A stretch of DNA of 16,575 nucleotides from CAYFUR01 sp964346275 (GTDB taxonomy: Bacteria > Sumerlaeota > Sumerlaeia > SLMS01), in contig CAYFUR010000083.1 in NCBI GenBank assembly GCA_964346275.1, forward strand, positions 1 through 16,575. The letters run 5' to 3'. This document shows, piece after piece, positions 6,489 through 14,367 of this stretch. The notes beneath the pieces were generated by a model. It worked only from the letters and a program-made list of their open reading frames with translations, did not search any database and was not told the origin of the DNA. A program made the translations under genes and the position numbers. How positions within the stretch are numbered: position 1 is the stretch's first letter; every line of letters begins with the position of its first letter.

Positions 6489-8438
6489 TCAGGGCTTGAT
6501 GCGTTGTCCATTAAAGAGAACCGGATCAACGCCGCAATGCTTTCTCACAAGTTCGATCGCATCGCGAAAATCGGGAAAGCGGGTCAGCGCGTCTTGAAAG
6601 GTCAGTGTTTCATCCCGTGGAGCAATCACCTGCGGGGTGGCGCGCAAGCTTTCCACCCTGGGGGGTTCATCCCCCGTTTCCTCTTCTTCGTCAAAGGAAG
6701 AATCCATGACAACCGGTGCGGCGATCGTTTCCCCGACTTCGATGCGGATCAGAAGATTCTGGCCGAAGATCCGGCGGGCCACCTCGTGAAGCGCTTGCTG
6801 GCTCTCTGGGCGATGGAGCATTGGCTTCACGACACCATCTCTCGCCGCCAGGCGAAGCAAGAGAACCCCCTTTTCGGGGAACATGATCTCCGAGGCGGGC
6901 ACCACACCGCGCAACGGCGTGGGAAGCACTTCGTCGGCTCCCGAGCGGAAGGCGTTCACGGTTTCCGCCGTGGGCGGCTTCGCCGACACTTCCACGGGTT
7001 CTGGCGCGGGATTGCCAATTTCGACGTTGGGCAGCTCGTCCGCCACGGCCGCTCCCCCACTGGATCGCATGAGCGCCGGCTGGCGCGTGCTGGCTGGTCC
7101 GGCTACCGGGCCGGATGGTCGGCGGGGCGACGTTTTTGGGGCCGGGGAAGTCTTGGGCGCTTCGCGTGTTTCCATGGAACGGGACACGGCGGGCGGAGCG
7201 GAGGGCGCGCTCGAAGCGGACGGAGCCTCCGTCTCAGTGCGGCCCGCTGCTTGCCCTGCTTTCTTCAATGTTGCCGAATCCATGGAATCCAAAACGAATT
7301 TCGGATGGATCGCTGTCAGTTTGATCAGGGCAAATTCGAGCACAAAACGCGCGGGAGCCGCCGAGCGCAGCCGCTCTTCCAGGTCGAGGAATTGTTGCAT
7401 GAAATTCAGCACCGCCGACATGGAAAGGCGGGCGGTTGCTTCGCGCAGCTTCTCCGGGTCGGCGCGATTGACTTTCAGCAAGTTCTCGGGCGCACCGGCC
7501 TTGAGCAGCATCGCGTCGCGCAGATAGACAGAGAACGTTTTGATGAATCGCTGGAGGTCCCGGCCTTTTTCGACCAAATCTTGAACCAGGCGCAGGCAAG
7601 TTTCCGTATCGCGGTCGGCCAGAGCCTGGAGCAGTTGATGCAACAGGTCGCTTTCGACAATTCCAAGAAGCTGGCGGGCATTCTCCACGGACAGCTCGCC
7701 CTCACTGAGAGAAATCAACTGGTCCAGGGAAACCTGGGCATCACGCATCCCGCCCTCACTGGCAAGGGCGATGGCCTCAAGCACTTTGTCTCGCTCATTG
7801 TCCGCAAAGACGACGTTTTCCTTATCGGCGATTTCCTTCAACCGCTCGACGATATCCGCGGTCTCCATGCGTCCGAATTCCAATCGGCGGCAGCGGGAGA
7901 TCACGGTCTCGGGAATTTTTTCGGGGTTGGTGGTCGCGAGGATGAAGACGACGCCGGGAGGCGGTTCCTCCAGCCGCTTGAGCAGCACATTGAAGGAGTG
8001 CGTCGAAAACATGTGGACTTCGTCGATGATATAGACCTTGTAGCGCGCGTGGAACGCCGCGCGGTCGATGCCTTCGAGAAGCTCGACAGTTTCTTCTTTT
8101 TTTGTATAGGTGGCGGCGTCGACTTCCACGACATCCAGGTCGGAGTCGCTGGCAATACCGATGCAATGGACGCACTTGCCGCAAGGCGTTGGGGTCGGCC
8201 CTTCGACACAGTTCAGCGCCTTGGCGAAAATCCGGGCGAGGCTGGTTTTTCCCACTCCGCGGGGACCAGTGAACAGATAGGCGTGTCCAACGCGGCTATC
8301 GCGTATATCGCCCTGGAGCTGGCGGACGACAGAGCGCTGGCCCACCACTTCGTCGAAAACCTGGGGGCGGTACTTCAGGTTGATGACGCGGTATTCTTCC
8401 TTGGGGGCGGCTTGAGCGGAACCGTTTTTGGCAGCCAT
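6489..8438 (-). CDS. dnaX: DNA polymerase III subunit gamma/tau
   Basis: This is the clamp-loader ATPase that holds together the replisome. From ATG 8438 it has 649 residues. The frame stays open to a GTG at 8522 (28 more residues), but AAAGGA six bases before ATG 8438 and none before GTG favour the shorter form. Walker A is GPRGVGKTS (58-66), the zinc module is Cys77, 86, 89 and 92, Walker B is YIIDEVHM (136-143) and the arginine finger is in SRC (181-183). The collar domain runs to about 375. A Pro/Ala/Ser-rich linker (about 400-490) leads to a tau-type C-terminal domain (about 495-649). The segment DAATYTKKEETVELL (108-122) departs from the common DAASN-GVDEIREL and is encoded by a run of seven A residues. 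No frameshift signal was seen at the gamma/tau boundary. Confidence 0.97.
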   Translation of the reverse strand: MAAKNGSAQAAPKEEYRVINLKYRPQVFDEVVGQRSVVRQLQGDIRDSRVGHAYLFTGPRGVGKTSLARIFAKALNCVEGPTPTPCGKCVHCIGIASDSDLDVVEVDAATYTKKEETVELLEGIDRAAFHARYKVYIIDEVHMFSTHSFNVLLKRLEEPPPGVVFILATTNPEKIPETVISRCRRLEFGRMETADIVERLKEIADKENVVFADNERDKVLEAIALASEGGMRDAQVSLDQLISLSEGELSVENARQLLGIVESDLLHQLLQALADRDTETCLRLVQDLVEKGRDLQRFIKTFSVYLRDAMLLKAGAPENLLKVNRADPEKLREATARLSMSAVLNFMQQFLDLEERLRSAAPARFVLEFALIKLTAIHPKFVLDSMDSATLKKAGQAAGRTETEAPSASSAPSAPPAVSRSMETREAPKTSPAPKTSPRRPSGPVAGPASTRQPALMRSSGGAAVADELPNVEIGNPAPEPVEVSAKPPTAETVNAFRSGADEVLPTPLRGVVPASEIMFPEKGVLLLRLAARDGVVKPMLHRPESQQALHEVARRIFGQNLLIRIEVGETIAAPVVMDSSFDEEEETGDEPPRVESLRATPQVIAPRDETLTFQDALTRFPDFRDAIELVRKHCGVDPVLFNGQRIKP

Positions 8439-8563
8439 CGAGGATCCTTTCTCTTGATCGACATTCGCCCTTTTTTCGCCTTTTGGGCCGACGAGGTCAA
8501 TACCCAAAATAGGGATCGACACAACTCGAAAAGTGGCCGCCTATCTCGTTTACCCTCAACCCT

Positions 8564-9196
8564 CTAACGCCAGCGAACCGAAAGAAACAGGGCGGGACAA
8601 ACACGCAATAACTCGGCATAGCGGTCGTAATCGGGATCGAGGTCGATCTCCCCCGCCAGGCGGACGACGCCCCGGCCAAGCCACCGCCGGATGCGGCCAA
8701 ACCGGTCCTCGTCGACAAAAAACCCATACTCCCGGCCTGCGAAAAGCTCGAGCGGATCACGAAGCTTAAAAAGACCGAGATTCAGGCTTCCAAGCTGGCG
8801 AAACTCTCCGAGCGTCTCGTCTTCCCAGTTAAAGAGTTCCCAGGTCGACGGGCTATAGAAACGGGGGATGCGGTGCCGCAGGCCTCCCAGGTGGTATTCA
8901 TCCTTTTCGCCGAGGGAGATGAAATCGAAAGTGCGCGTGCGGTATTCCAGGGCCCGGCGCCTGCGCACGCGATAGCGCGGCTGCTTGCGCTTTTTATCCG
9001 TATAGAGCAGAAAGCCGTCTTTTTCCGTCTTTGCGTATTGGATCAAGCCGTATAGACGCGTGCCGTTGAAATGGCGCAGGTCGACGATGAGGTTCGGCCC
9101 GACCGGCTTAATGGGATAGCGCGTGGCACGGACTGGGATCTTCCGCGCCACGCCGTATTCGATTTCTTCTTCTGGCAAGCCTTCCGGGGCGTCCAT
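8564..9196 (-). CDS. Uncharacterised 210-residue protein, third gene of the kinase operon
   Basis: I do not recognise this protein. It has no signal peptide, lipobox or membrane segment, so it is probably cytoplasmic. It is rich in Arg, Tyr and Phe with many short aromatic-basic strands. Visible stretches are PNLIVDLRHFNGTRLYGLIQ (34-53), a very basic patch (about 68-81, KKRKQPRYRVRRRR), FYSPSTWELFNWEDETLGEF (about 112-131) and AGEIDLDPDYDRYAELLRV near the end. The alternation suggests a beta-rich fold, but this is only an impression. Its ATG overlaps the stop of the lipoprotein gene as TAATG (9194-9198), so it is translationally coupled and likely works with the kinase and lipoprotein. The basic patch could bind nucleic acid, acidic lipid or a phosphorylated partner; none of these is shown. 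Confidence 0.85.
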   Translation of the reverse strand: MDAPEGLPEEEIEYGVARKIPVRATRYPIKPVGPNLIVDLRHFNGTRLYGLIQYAKTEKDGFLLYTDKKRKQPRYRVRRRRALEYRTRTFDFISLGEKDEYHLGGLRHRIPRFYSPSTWELFNWEDETLGEFRQLGSLNLGLFKLRDPLELFAGREYGFFVDEDRFGRIRRWLGRGVVRLAGEIDLDPDYDRYAELLRVCPALFLSVRWR

Positions 9197-10926
9197 TATT
9201 CCCGCTCGGCCATGGTGATGCTTGGATCGTATCGGCCGTAAGCCTCGGCATCCAGTTCACCATAGGAATCCAGTTCGTTCAGGATTCCGTCGACGAAACG
9301 CTGGAGAGTCAGGCGCCTTGTCGAGCCAGGATCCCCCTTCAAGCCTTTCGTGGCGGCAGGAGCCAGAACCGGCTCGGGAGCCGCTCCGCCGGAAGCCTGC
9401 GATACAATGACGGCCCAGCGCGCCGGGAGGTTTTGCAGGCGGAACCGGATTTCCTCGTCGCCCGGGCCGCCGCTCCAGTCGATGTCCGCCAGAAGCACCA
9501 CTTCGCGGGTTGCGAGGGACCCTTCCAGGCGGCTGAGGAAGTCATCGAATGTCATGGTGGTTTCGCCAATCGTCAGGTCTGCCCACTCGCCGGTTGTCCG
9601 CAGATAGATAAACGCCAGGTCGCCCGCCAGCGGCTTGCCGCCAAACTCTCGCATCGTCTCTTCCAGGCCTTCGGCTTCGAGGCTGGCGGGAGTGTAGGTG
9701 AAAACATCCTGGCCGCTGAACTGGCCTGTCATTTCATCGGTGAGAGCGGTTTCCAGCCTGGAAAGGGCTTGCTGGTTTTCCTCGGTGGCCGGAGAGATGA
9801 GCAGAGCGTAGCGTTGTTCAGGCTGAAGCGCCGCGGGCAAACGGCGCAAGGTCAGAGCGCTTTGCGTTTCATTTCCGCGATGGTCGATAATCAATGCTTC
9901 GACGCGGTTTTCACCAAGCTGCAGGGGAACTTCGGTTTTTCGGGCCGGAATGGAGCGGGGCGCTGTTTCCGTGCGCGCCATTTGGGCCGCGGAAACTCCC
10001 GCGTCAAGAGGGCGATCGTTCACGGATAACGACAGCGCCTTTAACCCGCCGGGAGCTGTCAGGCTCCAGTTCAGATCGACGGATGAAGTGCGGACTTCCG
10101 TATCGTCGGATGGAGAGATGAAGGTGATCGTGGGCGGCGTGCCCTTGCGAATGAGCTCCTGTTCGCGCCGCTTTTGGGCGAGATATTCCTGTCCCTCCTG
10201 GCGGAGATCAGCCCAGTATTCGGCGCCCCCCTCGGGCATCGATGTCCAGACCCAGTCGATGAAGGCATCAAAAACCGGCGTGACATCATTTTCCAGGTCC
10301 TTCACCTTTCCGTGATCCGCATAGACGGTATAATAGGAATGGCGTGTGCCAAGCTCCACGTCCAGCGCCTCGTCGGCGAGGGGCTCCATTGTATAGCCAT
10401 CATAGAGTTGATACCCGACTTCAATGGTCCACTTGCGCGAAGTATTCGGCAGAAAAAGGCGATGGGGAATCCACGAGAAGATAGACAGTCCGTAGCTGAT
10501 ACGCGCCCCGCTGCGTTGAAGCTTGTTGATTCGCCCCTCGACAACGAGATCGTAGGTCCCCTCTTCGACTTCGTCGAGAGATCGCACGGCTTCCACCTGG
10601 GAAAAGATGCCGGCTTCCTCAAGCCGTTCTGCAAGATCCTCAGCCAGCATTCGGGAAAAAGGAGCCACCACGTCATCGTATATCTGGTCGTGGCGATCAT
10701 AGGAATATCCGCCCCAAAGTCCAATGACGGGGATATTCGCCATGCCCGAGTTGTAGGTGCGGTCGTATTCCCGGGCGTCTTCGAAATCGGGGACCACGGC
10801 GATGAGAGGAATGGTCTCTTCTTGCGCTTTGCGGTCCATGACGTCGTACGGGTTGGGGGTCGAGCATCCTGAAACCAGGGCACTCAGCGCGGCCAGGACG
10901 GTGAGGATGGGGCGTATGCTATTCAT
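9196..10926 (-). CDS. Lipoprotein with Ig-like domain and degenerate caspase-like domain
   Basis: A 576-residue envelope lipoprotein. The signal peptide ends in a lipobox, Val-Ser-Gly-Cys (18-21), so Cys21 is the lipidated residue. The start at 10926 was chosen because a start at 10959 would put 11 polar residues before the signal peptide, and GAGG lies ten bases before this ATG. Residues about 38-230 resemble lipoprotein domains that begin IAVVPDFEDAR. Residues about 264-362 look like an Ig-like domain (PPTITFISPSDDTEV to LGENRVEALIIDHRGN). Residues about 370-550 follow the caspase (C14) strand order: YALLIS, GDLAFIYLRTTG (435-446), VVLLADIDWSGG (476-487) and WAVIVSQASGG. Active relatives have SGHG and DACHSG at these sites, so catalytic His and Cys are missing. 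It follows the kinase by 32 bases and is coupled to the next gene. Confidence 0.82.
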   Translation of the reverse strand: MNSIRPILTVLAALSALVSGCSTPNPYDVMDRKAQEETIPLIAVVPDFEDAREYDRTYNSGMANIPVIGLWGGYSYDRHDQIYDDVVAPFSRMLAEDLAERLEEAGIFSQVEAVRSLDEVEEGTYDLVVEGRINKLQRSGARISYGLSIFSWIPHRLFLPNTSRKWTIEVGYQLYDGYTMEPLADEALDVELGTRHSYYTVYADHGKVKDLENDVTPVFDAFIDWVWTSMPEGGAEYWADLRQEGQEYLAQKRREQELIRKGTPPTITFISPSDDTEVRTSSVDLNWSLTAPGGLKALSLSVNDRPLDAGVSAAQMARTETAPRSIPARKTEVPLQLGENRVEALIIDHRGNETQSALTLRRLPAALQPEQRYALLISPATEENQQALSRLETALTDEMTGQFSGQDVFTYTPASLEAEGLEETMREFGGKPLAGDLAFIYLRTTGEWADLTIGETTMTFDDFLSRLEGSLATREVVLLADIDWSGGPGDEEIRFRLQNLPARWAVIVSQASGGAAPEPVLAPAATKGLKGDPGSTRRLTLQRFVDGILNELDSYGELDAEAYGRYDPSITMAERE

Positions 10927-10958
10927 TTGATATTTGCCTCGTTCATGGAAATGGGCCA

Positions 10959-13460
10959 TCAGATATCTTTCGCGAGCCGGAAACCGATGTCCGCCTCTCG
11001 CTTGTCCGGCTCGACACGGTCCCGGCGCGTGACGCGCAAGTCTTCGGGAACGAGCGTCATAAAGGATCCGCCTCGGACCACTTTGCGGGGACGGGACTCT
11101 TGCGGCGGCGAAACGGGTCCTTGGGGATCAACGCGCCGCCCTTCGTCGTAGGCATTTTCATCATACCAGTCCAAACACCATTCCGCCACATTACCCGCCA
11201 TGTGATACAAGCCAAGGTCGTTCCGGCCCTCGCGCAAGCGCGTCACGGGCACGGTGCTGTCGGAGTTATACTGGGCGCGCGAGGGATCCGGCTGGGCTCC
11301 TCCCCAGGGATACGTTGTGCCATAGCCGTCGGTCGCCGCGTTTTCCCACTCCGCCTCGGTGGGAAGCCGATAGAGTTCATTCGTTTGGGTTGATAACCAC
11401 TCTGTATAGCGGCGGGCTGCGTTCCAGCTTACGAAATTGGCCGGGTGAAGTTCTTGATTTTCCGCCGGGATCCACTGCTCTCCCGCTTCATCAAGCTGAA
11501 TGGTCGTTCTGGACGTGGGCGTATAGAGGTTGCGCGACTCGCCATCGGGAATCGTGTTGAGAAAATGGCTGAATTCAAGCGCCGTAACCTCATACATGCC
11601 AATCTCGTAGCCTGAAAGAGTGACGTTGTGCTGGGGCGTCTCATCCGCGGCGATTGCGGGGCCGGAAGAGGCCCCCATGGAAAATGTATCCCCGGAAACG
11701 GGAACCATTTCCGGGTTCAATGTAATCTGGCGGGCCATCTCTTGCGCGGCCCGGCGCATCCTGGGAGCAGTCCCCAGCGCGGGATGGCGGAAGGTATCCG
11801 TCCAGGTGCGCACTTTGTCTTCCAGGCTTCCTGCTTCCTCGAACCGCGATTGCATGCTGGCCACGCGCTGGGCAATTTGATCGGCGGTCGGCGTGGGTTC
11901 CGGAGAAGGAGAAGGTGATGGTGAAGCCGTTGGCGTCGCGGCCATTTGATCGGGAGAGGGGCTTGGCTCCGTTTCCGGGGAGGGAGGCGGTCCAGTTGGG
12001 CTCGGCTCAACCAGGGGCGTTTCTTCGTCTGTATCAGGCGTGGAATCCGGCTCGGTATCCGTGACGGGACCAATCTGGGCCACCTGGTCCCCGTTTTGGC
12101 CCTCTTCCTGACCGCCACCCATCAGCACCCCCACGGTGATTCCGATTCCCAATAAGGGGATAAGCACGGCAGCGAGAATGACAAAGAGCTTTCTGGCCGT
12201 GATGCCGGGGGGCGCCTCGACGGCGCCGGCTTCCATGGGCTCAGCGGGCTCCGGACCGGCGTAGGGGATCGTTGGATTCGAGACTTCCGATGGATTCGTG
12301 TACGTTTCTTCCCGTGGCGCGACCGTCCGGTCTTCCGGAGCGACGCGCCCCACGGACTCCTCCGGAGGGCGCTCCCCGGCAAAACCTCCCGGCTGCCCAC
12401 CCATGGTCGGGCCGGCTGCATCAAACTCAGCAGTATTCACCGGGTCCTTCGACCCCAGGTCGGCCATCGTTGGGCCAGGGTCTTGCACCGTATGAATCGG
12501 ATCCTCATCACCCACCGGGCGAGTCACACCAAGGGCATCGGTGCCTGCCCGCCTGTCTTCGGGTTCCGGCCAGATGCTTTTCATCGGCTCTTGAAAAATG
12601 GGTTCCAGCGAATCGTAGATTTCCTGGCCAAGATCGGTCGCCTCGCGCGGGCGGTCCTTTGGATCCTTGGCCAGACAGCGATTGATAACGTTGTCAAGTT
12701 CGGCTGGAAGTTCCGGCGCCCGGGAGCGAATCTTGGGCGGCTCATCGCTCAGGTGCGCCGCGGCAACCGTGAACCCCGTGCCCATGAAAGGGGTCTGGCG
12801 GGTGAAGCAGAAAAAGGAGACGCAGCCGAGGGAATAGATGTCGCTCTGTGCCGTCACGCCGGTGCCGCGGATTTGCTCCGGCGACATGTAGGTGGGCGTG
12901 CCGATGGCCTGCCCGGTCATGGTCAACTGTTCCTGCTGCATGGTGAGATTGGTATTCTCACCGAGATGGGCGATGCCGAAGTCCATGATTTTGACGCGCC
13001 ATTTTCCACGGGGGCGCCTTTGGACCATGATATTGTGAGGTTTAATGTCCCGGTGAACGATGCCGAACTCGTGGGCGTGAGCCAGCCCCTCGGAAGTGGC
13101 ACGTAGGATCACGGCCAGGTCACGCACCTTAAGATCAGAGGGCGGCCGCATGATCATGGACTTCAGATCATGGCCCTCCACGTATTCCATGACGATGTAA
13201 ACGGCCTTGTCCGATTCCTGGTATTCGTAAACCTGGACAATGTTATCGTGGACAAGACGGGCGACCAGTTTGGCTTCCCGGCTGAAACGCGCAAGAAAGC
13301 CGGGCACTTCGAAAGCCTGGGGGTTGGGAACTTTAATGGCCACGTCGCGGCCAAGATCGATCTGGCGCGCACGATATACGGTGCCCATCCCCCCCGCGCC
13401 GAGGACGGCCTTGATCTCGTATTTGCCATTGAGCACATCGCCGACGATAAACGTGCTCAT
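10959..13460 (-). CDS. Transmembrane Ser/Thr protein kinase with extracytoplasmic SUMF1/FGE-like domain
   Basis: An 833-residue sensor-type kinase. Residues about 14-285 form a complete Hanks-type kinase: P-loop GAGGMGTVY (21-29), Lys43, Glu62, catalytic HRDIKPHN (136-143), DFG (160-162), SPE (193-195), Asp207 and Arg270. All key catalytic residues are present, so it should be active. A 140-residue disordered juxtamembrane region with Thr-Pro-rich clusters follows, then one membrane helix (about 424-447), a Pro/Ser/Thr-rich stalk (about 465-526), a helical segment (528-580) and a SUMF1-like domain (586-830; YEVTALEFSHFL, RLPTEAEWENAA, NDLGLYHMAGNVAEW, KVVRGGSF, DIGFRLA). The domain lacks both catalytic cysteines of formylglycine-generating enzymes (Thr802 and Asp807 occupy those places), so it more likely binds a ligand. 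GGAAGG lies five bases before ATG 13460. It heads the three-gene operon. Confidence 0.94.
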   Translation of the reverse strand: MSTFIVGDVLNGKYEIKAVLGAGGMGTVYRARQIDLGRDVAIKVPNPQAFEVPGFLARFSREAKLVARLVHDNIVQVYEYQESDKAVYIVMEYVEGHDLKSMIMRPPSDLKVRDLAVILRATSEGLAHAHEFGIVHRDIKPHNIMVQRRPRGKWRVKIMDFGIAHLGENTNLTMQQEQLTMTGQAIGTPTYMSPEQIRGTGVTAQSDIYSLGCVSFFCFTRQTPFMGTGFTVAAAHLSDEPPKIRSRAPELPAELDNVINRCLAKDPKDRPREATDLGQEIYDSLEPIFQEPMKSIWPEPEDRRAGTDALGVTRPVGDEDPIHTVQDPGPTMADLGSKDPVNTAEFDAAGPTMGGQPGGFAGERPPEESVGRVAPEDRTVAPREETYTNPSEVSNPTIPYAGPEPAEPMEAGAVEAPPGITARKLFVILAAVLIPLLGIGITVGVLMGGGQEEGQNGDQVAQIGPVTDTEPDSTPDTDEETPLVEPSPTGPPPSPETEPSPSPDQMAATPTASPSPSPSPEPTPTADQIAQRVASMQSRFEEAGSLEDKVRTWTDTFRHPALGTAPRMRRAAQEMARQITLNPEMVPVSGDTFSMGASSGPAIAADETPQHNVTLSGYEIGMYEVTALEFSHFLNTIPDGESRNLYTPTSRTTIQLDEAGEQWIPAENQELHPANFVSWNAARRYTEWLSTQTNELYRLPTEAEWENAATDGYGTTYPWGGAQPDPSRAQYNSDSTVPVTRLREGRNDLGLYHMAGNVAEWCLDWYDENAYDEGRRVDPQGPVSPPQESRPRKVVRGGSFMTLVPEDLRVTRRDRVEPDKREADIGFRLAKDI

Positions 13461-13653
13461 GAAAACCTTCCAAATTCAGTGATAAACAACTCTGGCAGAA
13501 AAGGTTATGCCGCCACCCTTTCAATGCCTACCAGAATTTCATGGCGGGCAACGGAAAAGAAGGCCTTGCAATCGGGGGCGCGGCTTCATCCGCTCTTGCA
13601 CGTGCCAAAGACTCCTGGCAGTCTCACATCCGAGATACCCAGGAGGTCCCACC
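13461..13653. other. Divergent intergenic region between the kinase operon and the MBL hydrolase
   Basis: This 193-bp region must hold the promoters of two divergent genes. I could not find a convincing -35/-10 pair or a sigma-54 -24/-12 element on either strand. The frame of the hydrolase remains open back to 13507, but the extra 49 codons read as Arg-, Cys- and Pro-rich sequence unlike a protein N-terminus, so I treat it as non-coding. Confidence 0.5.
13641..13647 (+). promoter_or_regulatory. Strong ribosome binding site that sets the TTG start of the MBL hydrolase
   Basis: AGGAGGT is a near-perfect Shine-Dalgarno. It sits six bases before TTG 13654, in frame with the hydrolase and exactly where the conserved N-terminal strand (LKIHSLTVSPFQSNCHLV) begins. 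Confidence 0.85.
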
Positions 13654-14316
13654 TTGCTGAAAATCCATTCCTTAACAGTCAGTCCATTTCAATCCAACTG
13701 TCATCTCGTCCAAAACGAAGAGCTGGGCGAAATGATCGTCGTCGATCCGGGGGATGATGCTCCTGTCATCATCGATAAGATCAACTCCCTTCAGGGCAAG
13801 GTCACGGAGATTTGGAACACCCACGGCCACATCGACCACATCAATGCGAATGCCCCGGTTAAGGAGAAGTATGGGGTGCCTCTTTCCATTCATGAAATCG
13901 AGGCGCCCTGGCTCGAATCGGAGATGCTGTGCGGAGCGGCTCTTTTCGGCCTGCCTTTTCATCCTTCGAAAGCTGAGACAACGTGGAAAGGCGGCGAGGA
14001 ATTCCAAGCCCTCGGCCATTCCTGGAAAACGTATCATGTCCCCGGCCATTCTCCCGGCAGCGTCCTCATTGTCTGCGACGAAGAGAATGTTGTTCTTGCC
14101 GGGGATCTCGTCTTTCGGGGTTCCATTGGCCGTATGGATCTCCCCGGGGGAAGTCCGGAGGATATGACCCGCTCCCTCCGTTCGTTGTTTGACGATTGGG
14201 GGCGCGACGAGTGGCGTATCTTTTGCGGCCACGGGCCGGCAACAACCGTCGGCACTGAGCGCGTGCAGAATCCCCTGGTCCGCGAAGCTCTCGAAAGAGG
14301 GTTTTCTACTCCCTGA
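13654..14316 (+). CDS. Glyoxalase II-like metallo-beta-lactamase-fold hydrolase
   Basis: A 220-residue protein of the compact glyoxalase II-like group (YcbL/GloC-type), which lacks the long C-terminal helical domain of classical glyoxalase II. Relatives hydrolyse thioesters such as S-lactoylglutathione, but many have unknown substrates. All metal ligands of a two-metal site are visible: THGHIDH (56-62; His57, His59, Asp61, His62), His132 in GHSPGS, Asp151 in AGDLVF and His193 in CGHGPAT. The glycine that usually follows the HxHxDH motif is replaced by the sequence INANAP. The start is TTG, chosen by a near-perfect AGGAGGT six bases upstream and by alignment of the N-terminal strand; the nearest upstream ATG (13507) would add implausible residues. 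It is probably cytoplasmic. A possible hairpin follows the stop codon. Confidence 0.92.
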   Translation: MLKIHSLTVSPFQSNCHLVQNEELGEMIVVDPGDDAPVIIDKINSLQGKVTEIWNTHGHIDHINANAPVKEKYGVPLSIHEIEAPWLESEMLCGAALFGLPFHPSKAETTWKGGEEFQALGHSWKTYHVPGHSPGSVLIVCDEENVVLAGDLVFRGSIGRMDLPGGSPEDMTRSLRSLFDDWGRDEWRIFCGHGPATTVGTERVQNPLVREALERGFSTP

Positions 14317-14342
14317 GGTTCGCCAGGCGCGCTTGCGAAACC
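14317..14342 (+). terminator. Weak hairpin after the MBL hydrolase, possible attenuator
   Basis: GGTTCGC (14317-14323) pairs with GCGAAACC (14335-14342) if one A is bulged out. It begins immediately after the TGA stop. What follows (CTTTCTTCC about 10 bases on) is a poor U-tract, so termination would be inefficient at best. The 51-bp gap has no other recognisable element. Confidence 0.22.
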
Positions 14343-14367
14343 CAGCCGGCCTTTCTTCCAGATCAAT

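Noticed and set aside
8472..8500. TTGACC upstream of dnaX as a promoter
   Set aside because: At 16-18 bases spacing the -10 position reads only A-rich sequence (GAAAAA or AAAAAA), not a usable -10 box.
8439..8522. N-terminal extension of DnaX from GTG 8522
   Set aside because: No Shine-Dalgarno precedes the GTG, the extra 28 residues have no family counterpart, and AAAGGA is well placed for ATG 8438.
6504..8567. 687-codon open frame on the plus strand opposite dnaX
   Set aside because: It mirrors dnaX, shows no recognisable motif and is full of Gly, His and Arg, as expected of an antisense shadow.
13507..13653. N-terminal extension of the MBL hydrolase from ATG 13507
   Set aside because: The residues are Arg/Cys/Pro-rich with no family counterpart, whereas AGGAGGT precedes TTG 13654 at ideal spacing.
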